Of a stretch of DNA of 64,000 bases, positions 32,670 through 40,938 are shown piece by piece; position 1 is the stretch's first letter; every line of letters begins with the position of its first letter. The notes under the pieces are model-generated. The model was not told where the DNA came from. It saw only the letters and a list, made by a program, of their open reading frames with translations, and searched no databases. The stretch is from positions 1,674,001-1,738,000 of the forward strand of contig NZ_CP027433.1 in assembly GCF_002993285.1 (NCBI RefSeq). The letters run 5' to 3'. A program made the position numbers and the translations under genes. This DNA is from Gordonia iterans. GTDB taxonomy: Bacteria > Actinomycetota > Actinomycetes > Mycobacteriales > Mycobacteriaceae.

Positions 32670-33818
32670 TCAGTCCTTCGGCCAGGTCTTCAGGCCGTTG
32701 GCCCAGGCGCGTGCCTCGTGCACGCGCGCGATGGTGAGTCCGTGGCTCTCCGGGTACGTCAGGTAGGTGACGTCGACGCCGTTGCCCCGCATGGCGGAGA
32801 CCAGATCGCCGGTGAGCGGTGCGAAGGCGACGACGTCGGCGGTGCCCTGCTGCACCAGCACGGGGCTCGGATAACCCTTGTCCGGGACGCGCGCGTATGT
32901 CCGCAGGGCAGGCATCAGCGGGCCTTCGGTCAGTGGCCGGGTCACCAGCGAGCCCACCCCGATCCCGCGGGTGGCGGCGTTCTGCTCCTCATAGCAGCGG
33001 TGCTTGGCGGCCTCCACGAGCGCACGGCCCTGCGGCGTCAGGTAGGAGTCGACCTTCGCCTCGGGGTGCACCTGCTTGAGCCCGGCCAGCACATAGGTGA
33101 AGTAGGTGGTGTGATCGGGGGCGAGGGCGGGCGGGAATCCCGGCCGGATCGTCGCGAAGTACTCCGGCAGGCCGGTCGGCACGGAGTGCGCGATGGTGCC
33201 GGCGGCTTGCAGCTCCGGGGCGTAGGTCGGCGCCAGGTGGCCTGCCCACAGCGAGGTGTGGCCGCCCTGCGATCCACCGAACGGCACAAAGGCGTTGGAG
33301 GCTCGATGGTCGGAGTACCGGGCGACGACGGTGCGGGTGGCCCGGACCATGTCGAGCACGTTCTTGCCCGCGGTGGGGCCGTGCAGGTACGCGTGATCGC
33401 CGGGCCCGCCGATGCCGGCGTAGTCGGTGGCGGCCAGCACGTAGCCGTCTTTCAGCCAGGGGCCGAGCCACGGGTCGCGCTTGCCTCCGGTGCCCAGCTT
33501 CTCGCTGAGCCCGCACGAGTCGCCGAGCCCCACGGTCGAGTGGTTCCAGGTCATGATCCGGTAGCCCGCGGGGCCGGGCGCCTTCGTGGGAATGGACACA
33601 CTGCCCTTGACGGGGACCAGTTCGCCCTTCGCGTTCTCCGAGAGATAGGTGATCGAGATGACGCGGCCCGCACCGGCGATCGTCGAGTCGGGCCGGTCGG
33701 TGATGTCCACGGCGCTCAGCACGTCTCCGCGGCTCGCCGCCTGGGCCGGGGACGTCGCCACCGGCAGACTCGTCAGCAGGGCGGCCGCACCGAGTGCGGC
33801 CAGTACACGTCGAAGCAC
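32670..33818 (-). CDS. Secreted lipase-family alpha/beta hydrolase
   Basis: This 382-aa exported hydrolase resembles the secretory lipase (LIP) family. It has a signal peptide (LAALGAAALLTSLPVATSPAQA, cleavage near AQA-ASR), the nucleophile elbow FGGSQGGHTS, an acid residue in QQGTADVVAF and the catalytic His in ESHGLT. Conserved YAGIGGPGDHAYLHG also fits the family. Substrate is unknown. An iron box lies about 97 bp upstream and it is embedded in a siderophore cluster, so a role in processing an ester-containing siderophore or in obtaining host or environmental lipid is conceivable; both are inference. It starts with GTG after AAAGAGA. Confidence 0.85.
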   Translation of the reverse strand: MLRRVLAALGAAALLTSLPVATSPAQAASRGDVLSAVDITDRPDSTIAGAGRVISITYLSENAKGELVPVKGSVSIPTKAPGPAGYRIMTWNHSTVGLGDSCGLSEKLGTGGKRDPWLGPWLKDGYVLAATDYAGIGGPGDHAYLHGPTAGKNVLDMVRATRTVVARYSDHRASNAFVPFGGSQGGHTSLWAGHLAPTYAPELQAAGTIAHSVPTGLPEYFATIRPGFPPALAPDHTTYFTYVLAGLKQVHPEAKVDSYLTPQGRALVEAAKHRCYEEQNAATRGIGVGSLVTRPLTEGPLMPALRTYARVPDKGYPSPVLVQQGTADVVAFAPLTGDLVSAMRGNGVDVTYLTYPESHGLTIARVHEARAWANGLKTWPKD

Positions 33819-33914
33819 CAGATCTCTTTCTGTGGTCTCGGCCGGTCGTGGGGGACGGCCTCGTGAGGCAGGGCATCTACCGATGAGGGGTGCGCCGTAC
33901 CGAAGGGTAACAGA

Positions 33915-33933
33915 GCAAGTTTGGCTAACCTAA
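33915..33933 (-). promoter_or_regulatory. IdeR/DmdR iron box upstream of the lipase gene
   Basis: GCAAGTTTGGCTAACCTAA matches 15 of 19 positions, with a perfect right half. It overlaps the stop codon of the MFS gene (33932-33930) and lies about 97 bp before the lipase start. Confidence 0.82.
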
Positions 33934-35264
33934 GTTGCTTGTGTCACAGCGGATTCGCGGCTGTCGGGCCGTCGTACGGCACGCAACGAACCGAGTCCGG
34001 CGGCGGCGAGGACGCCGAGCGTCAGCAGGGTCAGGCCGTAGTAGACGATCGCCGTGGGGGCCGACCAGAAGGCACCGAGCGCGCCGGCGGCCAGGGCGCC
34101 GACGGTCACACCGCTGACCTCCTGTGCCATCCAGATGCCGTTGACCCGGCCCAGCAGCGGCCCGGGCGTGTGCTGCTGAATCAACATGTAGCGCACCACT
34201 TCTTGCACGGCGTCGACGAAGCCGATCACCAGGACCAGGAGCAGCGCGATCCAGAGCGCCGCAGCGGTGCCGAGTGCGGCGATGAGCGCGAAGCCGGCGA
34301 TCGCCGCCGCGAGGAGCACCACGCCCGGACGGGCGGCGGCGCCGATCCAGCCGCTGGTGAGGGTGGCGACCAGGGCGCCGGCGGCGGTGGCCGCCATCAG
34401 GTAGCCGACCGCTCCCGCCTGATCGCCGAACCGCTCGGACACCAGGGCCGGCAGCAGGGCCACCAGGCCCGAGGCGAGCATCGTCAGCATTCCGAGCAGC
34501 ATCACCGACAGCACGACGGGGGAGTCGGCGAAGAACGCCGGCAACGAGGGGGGAGCGGCGCGCACACGTGTCGGGTCCGGGGTGCCGGAATCGGCGGACG
34601 GGCCCGGGGCGGTGTCCGCCGCGCCGGCCAGTGCGGCGTGGGGCGGCAGGCGCGGCAGGCCGAGCAGCACCAGGACGGTGATCGTCGCGAGCGCGGCGGC
34701 GGCGGTGTAGGTCCACGCCACCCCCGCGGCGCCGATGATCACGCCGGCGAGGCCGGGGGCCAGGGCGGTGCCCAGGCGGACGGTGAGCGAACTCAGCGCT
34801 CCGACCGCGGCCAGCTTCTCGCGGGGGATCAGCGTGGGCACGGCGGCCATGAGCGCCGCGGCCGACAGCGCGCCGATCAGCCCGTTGACGCCCGCCAGGG
34901 CGTAGAGGACCCAGACCAGCGGGCGGCCGCCGAAGAGCCCGAACGCGTTGAGTGCCAGCCCGGCGAACGCCAGGGCGGCCGCCGACCGGCCGATCAGAAT
35001 CAGCTTCCGGCGGTCGAAGCGGTCGGCGAGGCTGCCGCCCACCAGCATTCCCACGAAGGTGGTGACACCGGTGACGGCGGTCGCCGCGCCGACCTGAACA
35101 GACGATCCCGTCAGATCCCACATCTGCACCGGCACCGAGACCGCGAGCATTCCGATGCCGAGCAGGGAGATCGTCCGGGCGACGAACACCCGTCGGAACG
35201 CGGCGCTGATCCGCAGCGGGCTGATGTCGATGAGCAGGCCGCGCACGGCACCGGATGCCATCAT
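33930..35264 (-). CDS. MFS transporter, probable siderophore exporter (EntS-like)
   Basis: This 444-aa, twelve-helix major facilitator protein would export the finished siderophore by proton antiport. The loop 2-3 signature is GGSLADRFDRRKLILIGR. EntS-type exporters are the usual partners of catecholate NRPS clusters, so the role is assigned by family resemblance plus position. Two adjacent ATG codons (35264 and 35261) are possible; the second has better spacing to AAGGA. It is divergent from the aryl carrier gene, with an iron box between. A hydrophilic Pro/Asp-rich segment (around SADSGTPDPTRV) forms the central loop. Confidence 0.9.
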   Translation of the reverse strand: MMASGAVRGLLIDISPLRISAAFRRVFVARTISLLGIGMLAVSVPVQMWDLTGSSVQVGAATAVTGVTTFVGMLVGGSLADRFDRRKLILIGRSAAALAFAGLALNAFGLFGGRPLVWVLYALAGVNGLIGALSAAALMAAVPTLIPREKLAAVGALSSLTVRLGTALAPGLAGVIIGAAGVAWTYTAAAALATITVLVLLGLPRLPPHAALAGAADTAPGPSADSGTPDPTRVRAAPPSLPAFFADSPVVLSVMLLGMLTMLASGLVALLPALVSERFGDQAGAVGYLMAATAAGALVATLTSGWIGAAARPGVVLLAAAIAGFALIAALGTAAALWIALLLVLVIGFVDAVQEVVRYMLIQQHTPGPLLGRVNGIWMAQEVSGVTVGALAAGALGAFWSAPTAIVYYGLTLLTLGVLAAAGLGSLRAVRRPDSRESAVTQAT

Positions 35265-35299
35265 CGTCCTTCCGTCTGAGTATGCTGACCGCCGTAAAC

Positions 35300-35318
35300 C
35301 ATAGTTAGCCTTACCGAA
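35300..35318. promoter_or_regulatory. IdeR/DmdR iron box between MFS exporter and aryl carrier protein
   Basis: The right two-thirds, GTTAGCCTTACCGAA (35304-35318), fits the consensus well, but the left end is poor; 13 of 19 positions match overall. It lies 36 bp before the MFS start and 10 bp before the carrier ATG, where it would cover the ribosome-binding region. Confidence 0.72.
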
Positions 35319-35327
35319 GGAGTGGTC

Positions 35328-35564
35328 ATGTCCGTCTCGACTCTCGACCGGAACACCATCGTCGCCGACCTCGCCGAGGTGCTCGACGTGCCCGTCGAGC
35401 AGCTCGACGACGACACGAACGTCCTCGATCTGGGGCTGGACTCGGTACGGCTGATGTCGCTGATCGAACGGTGGCGCGCGGCCGGCGCGCAGCGTGCGGA
35501 CATCGCCGTCCTGGCCGCCGATCCGGTGATCGGCTCGTGGGTGCGCGAACTCACCGCGGACTGA
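35328..35564 (+). CDS. Free-standing aryl carrier protein
   Basis: This 78-aa carrier protein has the phosphopantetheine site LGLDSVRLMS, with Ser39. Helical flanks (VADLAEVLDVPVEQLDD and IERWRAAGA) fit the four-helix ArCP/PCP fold. It probably carries DHB, supplying the domain missing from the isochorismatase at 5686. The ATG at 35328 is preferred because AAGGAG is 5 nt upstream; a GTG two codons earlier is possible. It lies 29 kb away from entABE but shares their iron-box control. A palindromic T-run element follows its stop. Confidence 0.92.
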   Translation: MSVSTLDRNTIVADLAEVLDVPVEQLDDDTNVLDLGLDSVRLMSLIERWRAAGAQRADIAVLAADPVIGSWVRELTAD

Positions 35565-35609
35565 CCGCTTCTGCGGGCCGGACGCGCGCCGGAGGGAGCG
35601 AGACGAGAG

Positions 35610-35684
35610 TGCCCGGCACCCCGGCTCCGGTCTGGCACCGTCGACGGAGGGTGCCAGCGCGAGTTTCGGTGCCGGGCATCCCTT
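35610..35684. repeat. Nested palindromic element, copy A (terminator-like)
   Basis: Outer arms TGCCCGGCACC (35610-35620) and GGTGCCGGGCA (35668-35678) enclose inner arms TGGCACC (35633-35639) and GGTGCCA (35650-35656). CCCTTTTTCGG follows, so it could terminate the aryl carrier transcript. The same four-arm layout occurs at 39153. Confidence 0.85.
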
Positions 35685-35738
35685 TTTCGGCCCGGTGCGG
35701 ATGTCGCCGGCACCCGTGCGGCCCTCGCACGCGAGGCA

Positions 35739-36905
35739 CTACACGTCCCCCGAGTCGATCCCCATCGCGCGAAGCACGGTAGCCAGTTTCGCCTCGGTCT
35801 CGGCGACCTCGTCGTCGGGGTCGGACGCGGCGACGATCCCGCCGCCCGCCCAGGTCCGGGCCGACCGGCCGTCGGCGTGGACCTCCGCGCACCGGATGGC
35901 GACCATCCACTCGCCGTCGCCCCCGTCGACGCCTGCGCGCGCCCACCCGACCGCACCGGCATAGAACCCGCGGGGTTCCTCGGTGGACAGGATGTGGTCG
36001 CGGGCCTGCGCGGTGGGGGTCCCGCAGATCGCGGGAGTGGGATGGACGGTGAGCGCGAGATCCAGGGCCGAACTCGCCGAGTCGGCCAGTTCGCCCCGGA
36101 TCGGAGTCCCGAGGTGCCACATCGCCGGAGTCGCCATCACCTCCGGGGCCGCGGGCACCTCGAGCGTCCGGCAGAACGGACTCAACGCGTCGGCGATCGC
36201 CTCCACCACGAAGCGGTGCTCGGCGCGGTCCTTGGCCGAGGCCGCCAGCGTCCGGCGGCGCTGGGCGTCGACGGCCGGATCGGTGCTGCGCGCGGCCGAT
36301 CCCGCGAGCGGACGACAGCTCACGGTGCGGCCGCGCTTGCGGACGAGGACCTCGGGGCTGGCCCCGACGAGCGTCGAGGCGCGGCCGGACGGGGCGAGAT
36401 CGGCGACGAAGACCGAACCGTGCGGGTCGCCGGTGCGCAGGGCCGCCGCGAGATTCCAGGGGTCGATGCGCCGGTCGCCGCGCAGGACGATGCTGCGGGC
36501 GAGGACGACCTTGGCCAGCTGCGCGCCGGGCTCACCGAGCGCAGCCACGGCGGCGGCCACGCGTCGCCGGTGGACGTCGATCGGCGGGTTCAGCGCGTCG
36601 ACGCGGACGGGCGGCATCGGGGAGTGCGCGACCGGCGTCCAGGGGCCGTCGTGCACCTGAAGTACGTGCGGCGCGATCAGGGCCGACCGATCGCGCACGT
36701 CGAACGGCAACGCCCCCACGACGGCGTCGACGGTGCCCGCGCGCAGTGCGTCCGCGGCCGCCGAAGCATCGTCGAAGCGCTGTGTCCAGCCGTGGCCCCT
36801 AACGCGATAGTCGTTGCGGCACAATAGGAAACCCGGACGTTCACGGGGCGCGGGGATATCGCCGGCCAGCGGTTCGCCGTCGGTGCGGTGGGTCGTCGTC
36901 GACAC
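35739..36905 (-). CDS. entC: Isochorismate synthase (EntC/DhbC family)
   Basis: This 388-aa chorismate-using enzyme converts chorismate to isochorismate, the first DHB step. The C-terminal chorismate-binding core is clear: LVGASPEVLVRKRG, CRPLAGSAAR, MWHLGTPIRGEL, LTVHPTPAICGTPT, GFYAGAVGW and WAGGGIVAASDPDDEVAE. The N-terminal half is shorter than in E. coli EntC. GTG at 36905 is used, with GAGGAG 11 nt upstream. It is divergent from the ornithine hydroxylase and shares an iron box with it. DHB rather than salicylate is favoured because entA and entB are present. Confidence 0.93.
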   Translation of the reverse strand: MSTTTHRTDGEPLAGDIPAPRERPGFLLCRNDYRVRGHGWTQRFDDASAAADALRAGTVDAVVGALPFDVRDRSALIAPHVLQVHDGPWTPVAHSPMPPVRVDALNPPIDVHRRRVAAAVAALGEPGAQLAKVVLARSIVLRGDRRIDPWNLAAALRTGDPHGSVFVADLAPSGRASTLVGASPEVLVRKRGRTVSCRPLAGSAARSTDPAVDAQRRRTLAASAKDRAEHRFVVEAIADALSPFCRTLEVPAAPEVMATPAMWHLGTPIRGELADSASSALDLALTVHPTPAICGTPTAQARDHILSTEEPRGFYAGAVGWARAGVDGGDGEWMVAIRCAEVHADGRSARTWAGGGIVAASDPDDEVAETEAKLATVLRAMGIDSGDV

Positions 36906-37011
36906 TTGAGCTCGAGCTCCTCACTCTGCTTGCCTGTCCGGTCTCTCGGGGCCTTCCGAGAATGGCGTGTGACGCGTTCGTGGGCACACTCCGGGGCAAC
37001 CATAGCTGAGC

Positions 37012-37030
37012 TTAGGTTAGACTCACCTAT
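37012..37030. promoter_or_regulatory. Strong IdeR/DmdR iron box between entC and the N-hydroxylase
   Basis: TTAGGTTAGACTCACCTAT matches 16 of 19 positions, the best iron box in the window, with a perfect left half. It lies 54 bp before the hydroxylase start and 107 bp from entC, so it probably represses both. Confidence 0.9.
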
Positions 37031-37083
37031 CGGAGTGTAGCGAGCACGTCCCGGCGCTGCGGAGATTTTCGAGGAGTTTTGCT

Positions 37084-38367
37084 GTGCAGAGTGAGTCCAC
37101 CCAGACCTACGACGTGCTCGGCATCGGTTTCGGGCCGTCGAACCTGGCGCTGGCGATTGCGATCGAGGAGCACAACGAGACCGCGGCGACGCCCTTGACG
37201 GCGCGCTTCTTCGAACGTCGGGCACGATTCGAATGGCATCCCGGCATGCTGCTGCCGGGGGCGACGATGCAGGTGTCGTTCTTCAAAGACCTGGCGACGC
37301 AGCGCAACACCCGCAGCGCGTACACCTTCCTGGCGTACCTGGCCGACCGGGGCAGGCTCGCCGACTTCATCAACCTGCAGACCTTCTTTCCGCTCCGGTC
37401 GGAGTTCGCCGACTACCTCGGCTGGGCCGCGCAGCGGGTGTCGACGCCGGTCGACTACGCGACCGAGGTCGCTGCGGTCCAGTGGCGCGACGGCGTCTTC
37501 GAGGTGCGTACCGCCGGCGGCGTGCACCGCGCCCGGAACCTGGTGCTCGGCGGCGGCATCGCAGCCAAGCTCCCGACGGGCGTCGCGGCGAGCCGCCGGG
37601 TGTTCCACAACCACGACTTGCTGACCAGGCTCGACGAGCTCGGGGAGCCGCGTGAGGGCCGGTTCGCGGTGGTCGGAGCGGGGCAGAGCGCCGCCGAGGT
37701 GGCCGAGCACCTTCTCGTGACCACCGGTGCCCACGTGCACGCGGTCTTCGCCAAGTACGGCTACACGCCCGCCGACGACAGCCCCTATGCCAACCGCATC
37801 TTCGACGCGTCGACGGTCGACGAGTACTACGGCGCCGATCCGGCGTGGCAGACGCGCCTCATGCATTACCACCGCAGCACCAACTACTCAGCGGTCGATC
37901 CCGACCTCATCGCCGAGCTGTACCGCCGCGAGTACGCCGAACGGGTGGCCGGCGAGCGGCGGTTCTTTGTCCACGGCGCCTCCGAGGTGGCCGATCTGAC
38001 CGAGGACGCAGACGAGGTCCGGCTGGAGGTGGTCAACCGGCTCACGGGCGAGACCTCCGTGCTCCGGTGCGACGCGGTGGTCTTCGCCACCGGTTTCGAG
38101 GCGGTGCCGGTCGGCCGGCTGCTCGGCGACCTGGAGCGTTCGTGTCACTCCGACGCTCACGGCCAGCCGGTTCTGGAACGCGACTACCGGCTCCGCACCG
38201 ATCCGGAGATCACCGGTGGGATCTACGTCCAGGGCAACTGCGAGCACTCGCACGGTCTGACCTCGAGTCTGCTGTCGAACGTCGCGGTGCGGTCCGGGGA
38301 GATCGTCGAGGCACTGGCCGGGGCCGGGACCCGGTCGGCTCGCTCGGCGGTCGCCGCGACGGCGTAG
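37084..38367 (+). CDS. L-ornithine (or lysine) N-monooxygenase, SidA/PvdA family
   Basis: This 427-aa flavin enzyme hydroxylates the side-chain amine to make a hydroxamate precursor. The FAD motif GIGFGPSNLALA, the NADPH motif GAGQSAAEVAEHL and the C-terminal FATGF motif are all present, as is the substrate-side FFKDLATQRN. Ornithine is favoured over lysine because the NRPS2 adenylation code reads as ornithine. No acyl- or formyltransferase is in the window, which fits a C-terminal cyclic hydroxyornithine that needs no acylation. GTG at 37084 follows GAGGAG by 7 nt. It is the last gene of the siderophore island. Confidence 0.93.
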   Translation: MQSESTQTYDVLGIGFGPSNLALAIAIEEHNETAATPLTARFFERRARFEWHPGMLLPGATMQVSFFKDLATQRNTRSAYTFLAYLADRGRLADFINLQTFFPLRSEFADYLGWAAQRVSTPVDYATEVAAVQWRDGVFEVRTAGGVHRARNLVLGGGIAAKLPTGVAASRRVFHNHDLLTRLDELGEPREGRFAVVGAGQSAAEVAEHLLVTTGAHVHAVFAKYGYTPADDSPYANRIFDASTVDEYYGADPAWQTRLMHYHRSTNYSAVDPDLIAELYRREYAERVAGERRFFVHGASEVADLTEDADEVRLEVVNRLTGETSVLRCDAVVFATGFEAVPVGRLLGDLERSCHSDAHGQPVLERDYRLRTDPEITGGIYVQGNCEHSHGLTSSLLSNVAVRSGEIVEALAGAGTRSARSAVAATA

Positions 38368-38409
38368 CGCCGGTCGCGCCCGGTCCTCGAACCGCTACGC
38401 TTGACAGCC

Positions 38410-39093
38410 GTGCGCCTCGTGATTGCCGAATGCCAGGTCGACTACGTCGGCCGCCTGACCGCCCACCTCCCGATGGCCAAGCGGCTGCTGCTGATCAAGT
38501 CCGACGGTTCGGTCAGCGTGCACGCCGACGATCGCGCCTACAAGCCGCTGAACTGGATGAGTCCGCCGTGCTGGCTCAGCGAAGAGCCTGCGCCGGAAGA
38601 GACCGCAGCACAGGCGGTCTGGGTGGTGGAGAACAAGGCCGGTGAGCAGCTGCGGATCACGATCAACGCGATCGAGCACGACTCCGCCCACGAGCTCGGA
38701 GTGGACCCGGGCCTGGTGAAGGACGGCGTCGAGGCGCACCTGCAAGAACTCCTGGCCGAGCACGTGACCACCCTCGGCGACGGGTACACGTTGATCCGGC
38801 GCGAGTACATGACCGCGATCGGCCCCGTCGATCTGCTGTGCCGCGATGCGGCCGGCCGGACCGTGGCCGTGGAGATCAAGCGGCGCGGCGAGATCGACGG
38901 CGTCGAACAGCTGACGCGCTATCTGGACTTGCTCAATCGTGACGCGACGCTGGCTCCGGTCGCCGGGATCTTCGCGGCGCAACAGATCAAGCCGCAGGCC
39001 AAGACGCTGGCCAACGATCGCGGGATCCGTTGCGTGACCCTGGACTACGACCGTCTGCGCGGCACCGAGAGCACCGAGTTCCGGCTCTTCTAA
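38410..39093 (+). CDS. nucS: Mismatch-specific endonuclease NucS (EndoMS)
   Basis: This 227-aa enzyme belongs to the NucS family that provides non-canonical mismatch repair in actinobacteria lacking MutS/MutL. The N-terminal [20 protein letters not shown] and [17 protein letters not shown] are hallmark mycobacterial NucS sequence. The catalytic core is [35 protein letters not shown] (split Asp, Glu, Lys). GTG at 38410 fits the family start. A TACGCT -10 (38396-38401) ends 8 nt before it, suggesting a leaderless mRNA. It begins the block syntenic with M. tuberculosis Rv1321 onward. Confidence 0.95.
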   Translation: MRLVIAECQVDYVGRLTAHLPMAKRLLLIKSDGSVSVHADDRAYKPLNWMSPPCWLSEEPAPEETAAQAVWVVENKAGEQLRITINAIEHDSAHELGVDPGLVKDGVEAHLQELLAEHVTTLGDGYTLIRREYMTAIGPVDLLCRDAAGRTVAVEIKRRGEIDGVEQLTRYLDLLNRDATLAPVAGIFAAQQIKPQAKTLANDRGIRCVTLDYDRLRGTESTEFRLF

Positions 39094-39152
39094 GGTCCGG
39101 CCAGTTCGGGAGCTCTACGGACTGGTCGGTCCGGGTGCCCGGCCGAAACGAG

Positions 39153-39226
39153 GGTGCCGGGCACCGTGGACTCGTTCTGGCACCTCCGACTGAGGGTGCC
39201 AGACCGAATCGGCGGTGCCGGGCACC
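39153..39226. repeat. Nested palindromic element, copy B
   Basis: It has the same four-arm design as copy A at 35610. The outer arms are GGTGCCGGGCACC at 39153 and 39214, and the inner arms are TGGCACC (39178) and GGTGCCA (39195). Spacer lengths are nearly the same (12, 10, 12) but spacer sequences differ. It lies between convergent nucS and the DivIVA-like gene. Confidence 0.85.
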
Positions 39227-39247
39227 CCGGTCTCGGATGCGTCGCGG

Positions 39248-40234
39248 TCAGGCCGAGGCGCGGGCCGAGGGTCCGTCGGAGTCGTGGTCAGGGGCGAAGC
39301 CCACGACCCGCCCGGCGCCGTCTTCGTCGTCGTACTCGCCGTCCACCGCGGTGATCACGTCGGTGATCTCGATCGGGCGCAGCGCCTCGGCTTCGAACAG
39401 GTCGCGGCCCGCGAGGGTGCGGTTGAGCAGGTCGAGGTCGCCGGTCTCGGTGGCCCCGGTCAGGGCGAGCTCGTCGTCGGAGAGTTCCAGCGCGCCGGGC
39501 AGGGCCCCGAGGTGCTCGCGCAGCGCCGCCAGGTGATCCAGGATCTGCCGGTGCGCGTCGTGGGCGGCGGAGGCCAGATCGCGAGAGCGGGCCAGCCGGG
39601 CCGCCGCGATGTGGTGGGCCGCGCCGCGCAGGCCGGCGGCATCGGACTCGGCGGCGGCGACGATCTCGCGGGCGCGCTCCTTCGCCTCCGCCATCTGGGC
39701 GGCGATCTCGCGCTGTGCTTCGGCGCGGTCGCGGGCGGTGTACTCCTTGAGCTCGGCGGCGGTCTCGTCGACGGCGGCGGCGCGCGCCTCGGCGTCGGCG
39801 ATCAGCTTGTCGGCCTGCTGCTTGGCCAGCTCCAGGGTGCGCGCGGCTTCGTCCTGAGCCTCGGAGAGAGTCTCGTCGGCCTCTTGGCGGGCGACGGACA
39901 CCAACTCGGCGGCTTCGTCCCGCGCGGTGGCGCGGATCTCGCCGGCCTCCTCAGTGGCCAGACCGAGCATGCGCGAGAGGCGCTCGCTCATGCCGGCGAC
40001 GGTGGTCGGCGGCACCGACAGCGCGTCAACGTCCTGCTGGAGGCTGCGGACGCGCGCGCGGGTCTCGTCGAGGTGATTGAGCAGTTCGTCCGCGTGGGCA
40101 TGGGCGGAATCACGGTCGGCGGCCATCATCGCCAGGTCGGCTTCGAGCTGGCGGATGTGGTCGGTGACCTGATCGCGGTCGTAGCCGCGCATGACGATGG
40201 AGAAGGGGCTGTGACGCTGGCCTGGTGCTGACAT
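39248..40234 (-). CDS. DivIVA-like coiled-coil protein
   Basis: This is a 328-aa, strongly alpha-helical protein. Its N-terminus has a DivIVA-type motif (FSIVMRGYDRDQVTDHIRQLEADL), followed by about 200 residues of Ala/Glu/Arg-rich heptad coiled coil (ATARDEAAELVSVARQEADE and similar). The C-terminus is acidic. Such proteins organise the cell pole or envelope in mycobacteria, but this one is not the essential Wag31, whose N-terminus differs. There is no membrane segment or signal. It is divergently placed from an open 129-bp spacer and convergent with nucS. Confidence 0.8.
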   Translation of the reverse strand: MSAPGQRHSPFSIVMRGYDRDQVTDHIRQLEADLAMMAADRDSAHAHADELLNHLDETRARVRSLQQDVDALSVPPTTVAGMSERLSRMLGLATEEAGEIRATARDEAAELVSVARQEADETLSEAQDEAARTLELAKQQADKLIADAEARAAAVDETAAELKEYTARDRAEAQREIAAQMAEAKERAREIVAAAESDAAGLRGAAHHIAAARLARSRDLASAAHDAHRQILDHLAALREHLGALPGALELSDDELALTGATETGDLDLLNRTLAGRDLFEAEALRPIEITDVITAVDGEYDDEDGAGRVVGFAPDHDSDGPSARASA

Positions 40235-40363
40235 GAGGCAAACTCTAAAGCCGTAGTCGAGAGAATTCCAGAATTCTGACGGCGCGTTGTGCAGCGGTTT
40301 GGTAACAGTGTGACTGGTGTGACTAAAGTCCCGGGCGTCGGACCCGTGCTCGGCGACCGGCCG

Positions 40364-40846
40364 TCAGTGCTCCTGCGACGGCTCCACCAGCTCCAGCAGC
40401 ACCCCGCCCGCGTCCTTGGGATGGACGAAGTTGATCCGCGAGTTCGCGGTGCCGCGCTTGGCGGCCGGATAGAGCAGTCGCACGCCGTTGGCGGTCAGCC
40501 GCTCGGTGAGCGCATCCAGGTCGCGCGTCCGGACGGCCATCTGCTGCAGTCCCGGACCGCTGCGATCAAGGAACTTCGCGATCGTCGACTCCGGGCCGAG
40601 CGGGGCGAGCAACTGGATAAGGGCGCCGTCGCCGCCGGCCGGTCCGACCATCGCCTCGCGTACGCCCTGCTCCTCGTTGACCTCCTCGTGCAGGTTCACG
40701 AAATCGAGGTTGTCGCGGTACCAGGCCAGGGCGGCGTCGAGGTCCGGAACGGCGATGCCCACGTGGTCGATGCCGAGGACGAGGTCCCCGGTCCCCGCGA
40801 GCGGAACAGTGGCCGGGGTCACGGACGTGGATGCGGAATCACTCAT
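40364..40846 (-). CDS. mce: Methylmalonyl-CoA epimerase
   Basis: This 160-aa glyoxalase-fold enzyme interconverts the 2R and 2S forms of methylmalonyl-CoA in propionate metabolism. It has the metal His in IDHVGIAVPDLDAALAWY, DNLDFVNLHEEVNEEQGVREAMV, the QMAVRT core and the C-terminal NFVHPKDAGGVLLELVEP. Its position next to a thiolase matches M. tuberculosis Rv1322A-Rv1323. It is divergent from the thiolase gene. Confidence 0.94.
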   Translation of the reverse strand: MSDSASTSVTPATVPLAGTGDLVLGIDHVGIAVPDLDAALAWYRDNLDFVNLHEEVNEEQGVREAMVGPAGGDGALIQLLAPLGPESTIAKFLDRSGPGLQQMAVRTRDLDALTERLTANGVRLLYPAAKRGTANSRINFVHPKDAGGVLLELVEPSQEH

Positions 40847-40938
40847 GTCTCCACGGTAGCGTTGAAGCGAATGTGCCTCGTCACGAGGCCGGGGTCTGCC
40901 GCAGGCCCACGTTGCAAATCTGTGTAGGAGTGCAGTAG

